Shown here in pieces: positions 12,190 to 24,949 of a DNA stretch of 64,000 nucleotides (the stretch's first letter is position 1; every line of letters begins with the position of its first letter). Where the stretch lies: positions 938,501 to 1,002,500 of the forward strand of contig JARHVA010001922.1 in assembly GCA_037957365.1 (NCBI GenBank), written 5' to 3'. The notes under the pieces were generated by a model. It made no database searches. It saw only the letters and a list, made by a program, of their open reading frames with translations, and was not told the origin of the DNA. Source of the DNA: Torreya grandis. Taxonomy: Eukaryota; Streptophyta; Pinopsida; Cupressales; Taxaceae. The position numbers and the translations under genes are program-made.

Positions 12190-13180
12190 CCATAACATTT
12201 CAATTATCCCATCAACTCTACTCGATGTTATCATGGCCATCTTGAATTAATAAGAAACATCCATCTTAACCTCCTAGACTTAGATGATGATGAACCAAAT
12301 GAGATAAGATTAAAGATAAAAAAATATGATCTCTCTCCTAACATTATTGATTAATTACCTCCTTCTCTTTAACCTCACTCTCATCAAAAACTTTCCCACA
12401 AACTACTAAACTACCTAAACTAAATCTACACATTCAATTCACCATGATTCCTAATCTAATAATATTATTAATGCATGTACTATTAACTTATATACACCAA
12501 ATTATGATGATGGATATCCTCTAAATGACCCATTTTTATCTAGCCTCATTCACACTAAAAGTGTAGAGGTGCTTTAATATTGTTATTCTTTATTATAATT
12601 TCTTAGTCCTTTTTCTATCGTTCCTTCTCTTAAAGTACCTGATATTAGTTTTTCCTCTACTATTCATAGGTCCAAGATGGAAGATACACTTACTACACCT
12701 CCAGTCACTACTAAACCTCTCAAGAGTATATTTATGGATCATGCCATGATAGGACCTTATCATTTTTATAGATACCATAATCATTCTAGTTTGCTTCCTC
12801 TTTAGATGCTAGCCACTTTACTTTAACCCATTGTACTGCCAACCATACATACAGATGAACCTAGTCCAGATTCCACTCCAACTTATTCCTTTCTTGGTGA
12901 TGGTATACTAACATTACCTAAGCTATGTCCTCTACCAAAATAATGGGAAGATGATCCATATTATGATATCCATAGATTTTTTGGTCATTAGACCAAGGAT
13001 TGTTGTATACATTAGTAGCAATAGGCTTCTTCCTCTACCACTTCAACTTGTAGACCTCCACCATCTACTAATAGATGAATTAATTTCTTTCATGGTACAT
13101 GTAACCATCCTTATAGCCATTACCGATAGCTCAAGAAATACATTTACAACTATATCTAGCCATAACACAACCTAAATATA
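12190..13180 (+). pseudogene. E4 coding-like segment with a Cys/His remnant
   Basis: A mostly open plus-strand frame at about 12600-13100 includes a proline and threonine rich stretch and then WEDDPYYDIHRFFGH followed by a stop and TKDCC at 12943-13020. That spacing resembles the YCxFHxxxGHxTxDC element at the end of Tat-type gag proteins. A gag end downstream of a protease is out of the normal order, so two fragments are probably joined here. Function of the rest is unknown. Confidence 0.35.
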
Positions 13181-14789
13181 AAACTATACCACCTCCTAAG
13201 TTACTTCTAGAGTATATTCTTAAATATGGGGAAATATGTTACCTTTGGCATTAATACACTAAACACCATACTGATATATGTTGATTACTTTAGTATCATA
13301 TCTAAGATCTTTCATGGCCTACATATTCATCAACTCAGCGTCCCTCTCTAGTTCACCCATGGGCAAAGGCTTCTCCTTCCTCGCTACCTACATCTCCTCA
13401 CATAGTTTAGGACACTTGTTACATTCCTAGCATTGAGTATCCCACATAGGAGGTGCCTTATGAGCATCATCAATATTCTACCACACTTACTTTTTCTATA
13501 TATAGGATATGAAAGGAAGTCTTTTCATGCCTTTATATAAAGATTAAAGAGACTTTGATTAAAATTTGAATTTAAATACATAAGGATGTATCAGATGTTA
13601 TGGATGGTATTTGTAGTGAGATTTATTAGTACTTGTGAACACATCAGGGTGTTCTATTACATTTTTTATCACATAATTAAATGATTTAGCCTTGAATTAT
13701 GATCTTTTATATATTGGATATTTTGATTTTGATTTTTCATTGAGTCTTATTTATCTAAATCTTTATTTTTCTCTTATGAATGATTTTTATATGTAGTTTT
13801 ACCAACTTATATTCATGTCTTATAATTAGTTTCACATGTCTTTCTCTTTCTCTCTTTATGAATTTATTATTACTTATTATCTTAAATTCAGACAAAGATC
13901 ATTATTATTGTGACTTGGTTATTAAACCCACATCCCCACAATATCTTATCTTTACCATATGATCAGTTACAAAGTATAATTATCATTATATACACAAATC
14001 TCTTTTGATATCCATCTACCCCCTTTATTTCCATCCTCATATTAAGCACACATATGATTGAGATTTGAAATCACATACTATATTATAAAAAATCCAAACT
14101 GTTTAGTCGATCATCTCTCTAGATATCTTACTTCCTATAACCAAAGCCCAAAGCTTATTTGTATGTGCCACTTTTGTCATTTATGTTTAGTTATTAGCAA
14201 AAGCCATAGAAATTTAAAATATAAATCATTTCAAATAAAAGGCAATGATCAAATGAAAAAAATAAAAATCAAAAAGTCAAAATCACATCAAAATATGTGA
14301 TTCATAGCACATCTCCTACCCCTAATCAAAGCTTAAACTCTAAATGTGGCCTCATAATAGATCTGAGGTCCATTGGGGTGCAATAGGACAATAGTTTGGG
14401 ATATGAGAATTCAAAATTATCAATAGTGATACCTACTTTCTCATGTAAGTACCCAATATTTGTAGTAGACGAACGACTCTATAAGGGGTCCTGAGAAACT
14501 TGGAACACATTGTGGGAAGGTAAGTCCATTATTATTTTATTATTTATATAACCTTCATGACTTGATATTAGTACTCCACGTATTTGCCCATAAATATTTA
14601 TGTCTTTAGTGAACAAATATCTTTTGCATTTGTGGGTCACTAAACTATTAGTGCATTCATTTATTATTAGTATGCCTCAAGTGTATTAAGGTTTTAAAAA
14701 TTCCTATGACATGATTATTCCACTCCCTTTGTTCACTACAACATTCCCAATATTCCTCTTTGATGAATATGCTTTGAAAACTGATCATA
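13181..14789. other. Unassigned AT-rich DNA
   Basis: No motif, frame or repeat that I can support. Only short chance frames occur. An AAGGTAAGT-like donor sequence at about 14517 is not evidence of a gene by itself. It probably belongs to decayed transposable element sequence. Confidence 0.4.
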
Positions 14790-14795
14790 ATCCTA

Positions 14796-15600
14796 GAGTT
14801 ATTCTACTTTTGATTTGTAGTATAAGACCTCAGATAGGACTAGACATTCATCATAAATTTATCCTTATTCCCTAACAAGCATATTCCTCATTACACCTTA
14901 GGGGTGTTCTATTTTTGATTTTAAATGTATGATCATGGATAGGACCAACCATTCCTCACAAAATATTCCTAGAAACTTCTATACCATTCATCACACAAAT
15001 AACTAACAAATTTTGTTTGTTAAAGTTTACTTTTGATATCACATATTCCATTTTATTAAATTTTTTTCTTACCATCTTGATTTAGTATGGGTTAACTTAT
15101 TTTAATTAGGTACAATTACTTTTCAATTTTTTTTTTTGATATAACTTGTCTCCCATTTTATTTTAAAATTTTAATACTTCCCATCTTGATTTAGTATGAT
15201 TTATCTTGTTTTAACTTTGTACAATTGATTTTCAAACATTTTTTTTGATATAACCTGTCTCCCATTTTATTATAATTATTTCATACTTCCCATTTTGATT
15301 TAGTATGATTTATCTTGGTGCAATAACATCTCAAACATTTTATATTTTCATTTTATTACAATTTTTTCATACTTCCCATCTTCATTTAGTATAATTTATC
15401 TTGTTTTGATTTGGTGCAATTCCTTATCACATGTTTTCCATTTTATTAAATTTTTTTCATACTTGCCATATTGACTTAGTATGCTTTATCTTGTTTTACT
15501 TTGGTATGTTTTTACTTATATTATTACATACATTTATCATTTACTAGATTTTCATCTTTTGTTTTACACATTTCCCATCATGATTTAGAATGTATTACAT
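14796..15600 (+). repeat. Diverged tandem repeats of about 106-109 bp
   Basis: From 15045 to 15600 the words CCATCTTGATTTAGTAT, TTTATCTTGTTTT and TCCCATTTTATT recur in the same order. The TTGATTTAGTAT-like word appears near 15078, 15186, 15294, 15380, 15470 and 15579, so the period is about 108 bases with two shortened units of about 86-90. A different pair of similar segments, near 14800 and 14906, is also spaced about 106 bases and may be a more diverged part of the same array. Confidence 0.7.
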
Positions 15601-16439
15601 TTTATGATTATTTATTTACTTTTTAAAAATCTTAAATTCTATTTTTAACCATGCATGTGTCTCACATAATTCTAGAAAAGAAAGAAAACATCAAATATTT
15701 TTTGATAGCATATACATCAAAACTAAAAACACATGTGCTAAAAGGAAAATAACTATAGACATCCATACATCCATGATACAAATACAACTCAAACCAAGCA
15801 ATGTCCATATCCATATATATCAAGAGTTTGATTCAAAATAATATAAAGTACAAATAAAATATCAAAATATCTTTATGACTGTGCTCTATTATGCCTATCT
15901 AGTGGCTGAGCCATAATAACAATATATACCTGTGACTGACCCCTCTAAATTATCAACTATAATGAGGCAGTCCAAGATTTGAGATTATCAACCTATCACT
16001 ATATGTTGGCCACCTATGATTGTACATGTCTAAGATCTATATTAGTGGTCATATGAGTAGATCGCTCCTAGGCTAGTTCTTTCTAGGCTCATGTCTCTCC
16101 ATTTCCAACTCCAAGGGGTAGCTATAGTCTATCCCCTTATTTTCATAGCTCTCGAGATGCCTCTCAAACCAAGAGAAACAAACTAGAATACAATGGGGTA
16201 GATGGTAAAATAGGATCATTTATGGTAGTAGTATCATGATGCAATAACACCCCATCTAAAATACCATGGTGTGAAATCCTAACTAATTCACCCTATATGA
16301 ACTCCTCCTCAGTAGTATCTATAAAATAAAAACTAAGTGTATGTTAGATCTCACTTATATATATATCTAAATATTCAAAGAATATATTTACATAAAGAAA
16401 ATATATAACTAAACATATAGTTATCTATCTAATACTCAA
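15601..16439. other. Unassigned DNA before the minus-strand region
   Basis: No recognisable domain. If the minus-strand region at 16440-18280 was a gene, this would be its 3' flank. Nothing else can be supported. Confidence 0.35.
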
Positions 16440-17093
16440 AACATAAGCCATTACTTACCAACACCAATGTAATCAACCATGGTCTCCTTATCAGTATGGC
16501 CTCCTAGCACCTCCACTATAGTCTACCTCTGAGTAGATGTAAAACCTAGAGCTATCACCCATGCATGTTGAGGTACACTATTAATCCATCTCTCTATATC
16601 CCAACTCTCTATAGGCTACATCATAGGGTCTCCCTATGTATCTTCTACCTCCTATTTCCCTTTCACCACCCAATGATATCTTCATCTCATATGTGATCAT
16701 GGGAGAACTAGTAATGATTTTTATGTCTCAATAGTAGCCACATCCTCACCCTCATACACAACACCCACCATCTCCACATTTGTCATAGCTCCTTCCTTAG
16801 CCTCCAATCGAGCTACCCTTTGTTATTTTGCTAGACCTATCCATGGTCTTGATTAACATGGATGAATCATATGTATATATATTGGTGCTCCTGCACCACC
16901 TCTACCCCTCAGATCCCTAGCATGTCATGCCCAAAAATCAGGCACTACTTTAGGAGCCACTAGATGTGGTAGGCCAAACTGTAAAAGAACATAAATAAAA
17001 AGGTGTGGCCCTACCCACTAGGTATAATGCCTAGTACTATAGGCATGATCCAAGCCAACAACAATAATAGACCAAGATGGCCAACTAATTATA

Positions 17094-17725
<632 letters not shown>

Positions 17726-18409
17726 TACCCAAATAACTGATCCTATGTCATATAGAGTGGCCTACTCCATAATCGACTCACACAAGGCCATTACCTATAA
17801 TGGAACCTTTCCATATAACTTGTGAAAAAGCACATAAGATATCACATGCCATATCATGTCTTTCCAGATGTATAGAGTGTTCAATATATAAATATAAAAT
17901 GAACACACTTACAACCCAAATAAATATCTATCTAACCCTATTTTCCATAAAGCTAAAGCCCACCTCTTGGCCTTAGAATCTGGGGCACCATATATCATAG
18001 GAGTACCTATGATGGGTAATCCTAATTGAGCATTGAAATCCTCCAATGTGATCCCCACCTCTATAATATCCCCATCCAACTCCCATTAGAAAGTGTTTAT
18101 TAGTTTCTCTCATGTTCTAAGGAACATGATGACTAAGTCAACACTCAAAGGGGATCTAACACATCTCCATAATGCCTTTGAATTCTAGAGAAGCCAACCA
18201 AACATGATTATCATCTAATAGTCTCTCTAGAAAGTCTAGAACCATGTTGCATCCACTAGGAACCAAAATTTCTCCTTTAAAAAATTCCAAACAACATAGA
18301 ATATATTAGATCTCAATAGAAAAATCATAAAAATACATTCTTAAACTATTGAATTTAAATAATTAACTACTTAATCAATCTGTTCTTGCTATTTTCCCCC
18401 TTTCATATG

Positions 18410-18575
18410 CAATCGACCACTTTATACTAAGTCATCCCTCTTAGCCTATGAAATTGACTAATTTTATTAAGTTAACCCTATTAGCCTACATAGTTAACCA
18501 CTTTATACTAATTTATCCCTATCAATATACATAGCCATCCACTTTTTACTAAGTCAACCACTATAATACTATGTC
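18410..18575. repeat. Degenerate 40-bp tandem repeat
   Basis: Units beginning near 18414, 18455, 18494 and 18535 share an AACCACTTTATACTAAGT-like start and a CCCTATTAGCC-like middle. The spacing is 41, 39 and 41 bases. Similar words recur less regularly up to about 18800. Confidence 0.6.
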
Positions 18576-20809
18576 AACCCTCTTACAAGTTCCTAAAAAT
18601 TACATCAACCCTCTCCTCTGTGTCGACCCATATTTTTAAATTATGTAGGCTACACTCTTATAGTAATAAGTAAACCAAGATATACTAAGTTGATAACTTT
18701 ACTCTTCTAACTACATTATCCCTTTGTTACACAGTCGGCCATACAGATAAATATTAATTTATCCCTTTGCTATATAATTTCCCCCTTTGACCACTCTTCA
18801 CCTTTTCAACTAAGTCAGTTGGGATGAATCCATTCAACAAATGTGATGAATTTTCTACTATTTATCATAAATTCCTTAGGCATTTATTTCTCTTAACACT
18901 ACCTACCCATTGACCTACTTAATTCCTACTCTACCTAAAAATTTCTTAGGGCTAATTTTGCTACATGATTTTCCCTTAATGTCTACTTTTACACAACTAG
19001 ATTAAATTTTAACAAAAAACACCAAAAAATTGAATTTAATGCACCACTTATTTGAGCTACACCTACCATTACTACTAGGCATCCTCTAGCTTACACCTTC
19101 CATCTCCTCACCATCGTCACTCTTTGGGCTCCCCTAGGTCTCTCAGAGCTCTATTTTCTTAGAATAACAAAATTACAAATGAATTAATTTTTTACCCTAT
19201 TTATATTTACCATTAAAAATTATGTACATATCAATTATTTATCATCAAAATTATAATTTATCTCATAGCTTTGTTTTTACTAGCTCTTTTTTCAAACTAT
19301 AAGATGTTCTAGAATCCTGCCTTTATAGAGATTTTTTTTACATACTATATGTATTTTTGCAAATTTTTTTGAATTTTACCTTATTTTATAAGTTTTCCTA
19401 TTGTTCCCTACATTGGAAACCTATCCATATCTTTCACATAATTTCTAATCTACAACACTGAGATAATTAAAGGTATGTATTTTTTAATTCTTTCCTTTCA
19501 ATTATTTTATTTCTTTATCCTATAATTTATTTAGCTTAGTGTTGTTTGCTGCTATATTCTTTTCTCAAAGCACCATCCCATGTTAAAAATGTATATCACA
19601 TGAAGAGATTTGAGTGGGGCATATGCATACACATAATATTTTTAAAACTTTATCAATTACTAATGCTTTCTCTCTTACAGGAACTTGTCAAGTCTTAACC
19701 TCTCTGAGTGTGCATCTCAAAGGGTACACTGGGAAAGGGATGGATAAGCCTTTGGTTATTTATAAGATTATTGTTTTCTATACCTCTACCTAAAACTAAT
19801 ATAAACCCATCTCTTACATTTTCCTAAGCTTTGACACCTCCCTTACACTCTTTTCCAAACATTTCATTAACTCAAATAGCCCCTATCCAAGCTAAAAGCT
19901 CTTTTTACCACCTTATCAAATGCAGTTGATTGGGTTGGATTAGTTATATGAATTGATCACATTATAGGACTATGTTAGCCTAACTTAGTTTGAGACCTAA
20001 TTTCTCTAATTTACTAACTAACTAGGTCGACTGCATTAGCTAAAATTTTAGAAGGATTTAGGGTCAAATCAGACTATATATACACATATTTCACCCCATT
20101 TATAATAGAGAGAATCATTCATTTTCACTTCTTTATTTTATTATAAATAATTCTAATTGAGTATTCATTGCTTAAGGTTTCATACTTATTGGATAAGAGA
20201 ATATTGTCTTGTGGAAATGTCTTGGATGCATAGGAGAAGTCTTACAACCTAGAGCTGACCTATCTTTGTGATCCTTACAAACCACAATAGCCTCTTGAAA
20301 AGTAGCATTGGCCAAGGAGAAATTGAGAATCGATGGGTTCATATTCAAGGTAAGTATTCCTAACTCTTACTTCTCTTTTTTTAGTAGATATATTTGCATG
20401 TATAATGGCTAATGCATGTATTGTCTCTCCTTGCTTAGGATTACCTCTACATTGATTTGAGTATAGTGTTTATTTTCATGTTTATTATTTATGTTTATCC
20501 CCCATTTATGGCACAATATTTAGTGAGCACTAGATTATATTTACTTTACTTTATTATTATATTGAAATACCAAGACTTAGCTAGGGTTATTGTGTGATGT
20601 TGCTTGAATAGAGGCTTTGGAACCATCTATAGCCATACCTGTTAATAAGATATCCCTTAGGTAGGTTTAATGGATCCATATTGGTCATGAACCTAATTAT
20701 TAATGTATTACTAGTGCTAGAGTTAGCTGAATTGTCTTCTCTAAGCTAGGATTGATTTGGAGATCAACTTCAATTACATTTGCATACATAAACAAATGAT
20801 TAAGTTGAT
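18576..20809. other. Unassigned DNA upstream of E5 gag, possibly LTR and leader
   Basis: Lies directly upstream of E5 gag, where an LTR and leader are expected. A possible TATA region (CTATATATACACAT) is near 20073. The segment 20225-20360 ends in an AAGGTAAGT word. No second copy of this sequence is in the window, so an LTR cannot be proved, and no primer site is clear. Confidence 0.35.
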
Positions 20810-22330
20810 ATGCATCCATTGGAACATGATAATAAAGATAATAAAAATGAACATAATGATCATGATAATTATGAGGGCCTAAATAAAATTAATCCTAATG
20901 AACTTAATGGGGTAGATCCTAGCCAAGTTAAAGTCTTTAACAATTTTTTTAAAGGACTCCATCATTGTCTTGAAGACATGGGTAGAGTTTCCCAATTGAT
21001 CCTAACATCTAAGGTTAAACACCAAGATTATATTGACACATCTCATGTACCTCAATAGGAGTCCTTTACCATTATTAGATGATCATTTTTAGTGATTACT
21101 TATACATTAGGTATTTAGACTACTACTATTGATACCATTCTTATGCCTACACTTTAGTGATGACATCCACTTAAATTTTAGGGGAAACATAAGTCATTCA
21201 ACATATTTTGATACCTATTCCTACATAATATAAATTTACTCCTCCTATGATGGATACACATATTCCATTACCATCATTTCCTAATGTACATTCCATTAAA
21301 TATCCTATTACAACTCTGCATTCCAAGGTGTTATAGCTAGAATGAGGTGTATCAAGAGCTAGTCATGCCATGGATCTAATAAAAATTCTCCATAACCCAT
21401 TATCCCCTAAGATAATAACCTACCCTTTACCAACAAGCTTCATATCTCTTGAATTCCAACTATAGGAAGGAAAAGGTGATCTAAAGTAACATCTTAGATC
21501 ATTCCATGTAACATTCTTGGATTATGTATACAATGAAAAACTATTGACCAAGTTGTTTCCAAGAAGTATTAATGAATATGAATTGAGATGGTTATATTAT
21601 CTCTCTCTTAAATGTATATGAGCATTTAACCCCTTGGATGCCCGATTACTGGCACAATTTTTCATCAACATCGATGAGAAGTTATCCTATACATAAGTTT
21701 CTATGCTAAAACAAGGGTCTAATGAAGAGATTATGATATGATACAAGACCATACTAGTTAAGATGACAAATTTTATGGCTAACAATGAATTATTATATAT
21801 ATTCAAGCAAATTTTTCTAGAACCACTTCACAAGTCAATTATATTCAAGATATTCAAATAATTTGATGAGTTATGCCATACAATGAGGGACAAAGAAGTC
21901 AAGTTAATTTATTTGAACAAATTCAAATATACATCAATTCTTATTACTATATTGACAATGAAGTTTCAAATAAATCAAAGTTGTAAAGTCAAAAATAATA
22001 ACAATAATGAGGCAAAAATTATAGTTAATATAATGTAACAACCTACAAACCAATTATAATTGATAGCTCCACCAAAGAGGTAGTTTTCATGATTACCATC
22101 ATCTCCTTATTTTTTATTTAAGAAGTTTCTCAAGTGTAACCTTTTTACACTTCTTCCTCCATAAAATCTCAATCCGTGCAAACTTAGACCAAGGAGCTAT
22201 GATGGAAATGCATATTATGAGTATCATTATATTGTAAGGCATTCAATAAATAAATGTTTTAAGATAATATATAAGATACTAATCTCATATATGATAACAT
22301 GATTGATTTGGGCACTACTATAAAAAATCT
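20810..22330 (+). pseudogene. gag: E5 gag (Tat-type, degenerate)
   Basis: The frame at 20810-21055 is open for 82 codons with an N-terminus rich in Asp, Asn and His. After a decayed stretch, 21440-21900 reads as a retrotransposon capsid domain: HLRSFHVTFLDYVYNEKLL, then LRWLYYLSLKCI with the W-x-x-x-L core, then LLAQFFINIDEK. A Cys/His remnant YYEYHYIVRHSINKC occurs at about 22205-22250, in the position and spacing of the Tat-type gag end (the first Cys is now Tyr). Stops and small shifts are frequent. Confidence 0.65.
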
Positions 22331-22349
22331 AGACCATAAAAAAATGTAA

Positions 22350-22930
22350 ATAAAAAGTTGAAAATGTTTAGTGATCCTTTTCCTAAACACGAGTCAATAA
22401 AAACTAAGGACACTTCATGGGTACATTATGAAAAAATATGCATCCTACACTATCAATATATGATCATCCAATTGATACTACCATTGGTTAACTTAGAGAT
22501 ATTGCACCTTAATAACCCATCATCACATTTGAAAATAATGAGATAGTTGATAATGATTTAGATTTTTATTGATTGTTTATTAGAGATCACATTGATGAAC
22601 AACCCATACAAAATGTTATGATTAAAAATGGTTCAATTGATAATGTTTTCATGATGGAACTTCTAATATCCCTTGAGTACACATGACATTATTTATAAGA
22701 TGCATCAAAATTAGTTAAATGATTCTACAAACATAAATAAAATACTTTGGGACTCATAATAGTACCTCTTCAGGTTGGTTTAGCCATATTATCAACACCA
22801 TTATTGGTTTTATAAAAGAATGTGGTCTTTAAAATTATATTATAATGCCTTTTGATGTAGATATTTTATGTATTTCCCTATAAAATATATCAATTGATAA
22901 AGTATATATATTGTAACACAACAATCATAA
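22350..22930 (+). pseudogene. E5 linker and retropepsin remnant
   Basis: SDPFPKHES at about 22370 matches the NPLPxH motif between gag and protease in plant elements. Further on, a block near 22690-22920 reads FYKHK, NTLGLI, VPLQVGLAIL and then VFPYKIYQLIKYI, which fits the second half of a Tat-type protease, around the G-x-I-x-L-P-L-x-V-G segment and the KF region. The active-site Asp motif itself cannot be pinpointed. The frame is broken several times. Confidence 0.5.
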
Positions 22931-23386
22931 TTCCAGGTGTCTGGTATGAGTATCCTCTATAGTTGAAAATATTTCCTTCTTCACCCCAAAAACTAGTGTA
23001 ATTAGTTGATACACATATTCATGATCATTATTTAGATATGGTTGAAATACCCATTCAATATCATTATTTAGAGATGGTTGATACACATATCCATGATCAA
23101 TGTACAAAGTGGATTGTTACACATAAAATATTTATCTATATAGCTATCCCTTCAATGTTTATCACATTAGATACTGATTTAGAGACCATAGAGGTTACCA
23201 TATCCTATATTACATACTCATTTTCCACCATAGTTAGTTTAATGTGTTCCAAAATAAACATAAGTAGTGAGACACCCTCTTAATATAAATTAGACACCAT
23301 AGAGTCCTTGACCTTCTATAGTTATTCATCATACTCTAAATTCTATGAGCAATGATCATGACAAGTATGGTACACCACATGATTCC
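22931..23386 (+). other. E5 tail, cut by E3b
   Basis: It remains open for 81 codons at 23038-23280 and holds the 36-bp repeat described separately, but no family motif. It ends at the start of the E3b LTR at 23387. No RT or integrase of E5 is found on the other side of E3b. Confidence 0.4.
23005..23104 (+). repeat. 36-bp tandem repeat, 2.8 copies
   Basis: Units 23005-23040, 23041-23076 and 23077-23104 start GTTGATACAC or GTTGAAATAC and end TTATTTAGAKATG. The length is a multiple of three, so the frame repeats 12 residues (V-D-T-H-I-H-D-H-Y-L-D-M and variants). Confidence 0.85.
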
Positions 23387-24949
23387 TATTAGTAATTTGT
23401 CCTATCAAGGCCAAATTACTACCCCTATTATCTAAAAATTTCCCCAAAATAGTTAATTTTTCCAATATAGTTGGTCAAATTGGTGAATTATGGACTAAAA
23501 GTGTAAATTTTGGCCAAAAATACCAAAAATGGGGTAAAAATAATCTAAAATGTATCAAGAGTTATCAAATTATGCCAAAAGAGATTTAATTATGTTCAAA
23601 AACATGAAAATATCTTAAGTTCTAAGTTTAAAATCATAAAAAGATGTTTTAATATGTTTTATAGCCCAAAAGAGCCCCAAAATAGCCCACACGTGCCATT
23701 TTAAAAGTTTAAAACATGAAAAAGGTAAAAATTTGTATTTTTTCATATAATTACTTGAAATTGTTCTCAAATTTTCTTTTCCAAGTGGTGGAAGGTGTAA
23801 TTTTGGCTTTAAAATCAAAAAGAGGCTCTTTTCCTTCACTTTTTAAGCAATAGTATGGAATCCATACAATCCAGGGTAGGGGAAGTTATCTACAGGACAT
23901 TTTAAATCTTACACAAAAATTTCATGGAGTTTCATGGCCATATAGACCCAAAACCAACATCCTTTTATTTTCCTACTTGTTGGCACAGAGAGACATACTT
24001 GTAGGTTTTTTGATGGTACAACCTACTGGAGGAGGGTAAAACTCTAAAATTTAGAGTAAATAAATTATAATAAGAGGTATTTATGATGGTTTAAGTATTT
24101 TATCAATTGTATTTTACATGCTCATTAACTAAATAATTGAATTTAGGGCAAACTATGATGCCTTACAACCAAAAAGGCAATTGTTTTTCTTTAATTTATC
24201 TTCACTTAGGTAAAGTTTTGGGAAAATTCAAATTGTTTAATAATATTTAATACTTACCTTATCCTTCCATGTCATTATAAAGGTGTTATTATTTCAATTC
24301 AAGGTCAAATAGGGGCCTCAAACTCAACCAGTCAAAGAAAGAGCATTATGAGCCTCAAAGGTGAATTGTACGGTCTTGGAGGAAAATGGTAGATTCAAGT
24401 GTTCAATAAATTCATTTTGGTAGGGTTATATCATGTTTTATATTATTTATAACCTGAATTTTCCAAGATTTAAAGCAATAAATTTCCTTCTCCATTCTCT
24501 TAAGGTGTCTCAATGAGTTTTTCTTGCATAAATTGGGATTTTTTTGCATATTTTGAGGTTTTTTGAGAAAACTAAGGTTCATTTTCAGTCACTAAACCTC
24601 CTATAATGGATTCAAAATTGTGATGTTATGATGGTTCATATGTTGTGATTATATACACTCTTCGTCATGGTCTTGGCATGCTCCTTCACATTTTTTCCCA
24701 CCTCCTTCTCACCTCCACCTCACCCTCCTCATCCCACTATCCTACTTTGCCTTTTATCACTATGTTTTCACCCTTCTCCCACCTTCAACCATGTTGTTTC
24801 ACCATATTTCTATTTCACTCACACCTCAAACCCCATCTCCATTCCATGAATCTTGTCAAGAGGGCCAAGGTTGATAAAAACACCATTAAACATGATCATG
24901 AGGTATATAGCCAATCAAAGCATCAAAATACAGTCATAAATGATGACCT

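Noticed and set aside
19470..19685. Possible intron: AAAGGTATGT near 19472 and TCTCTCTTACAGGAAC near 19671
   Set aside because: Both look like splice signals, but no coding exon is recognisable on either side, and such matches are common in T-rich DNA.
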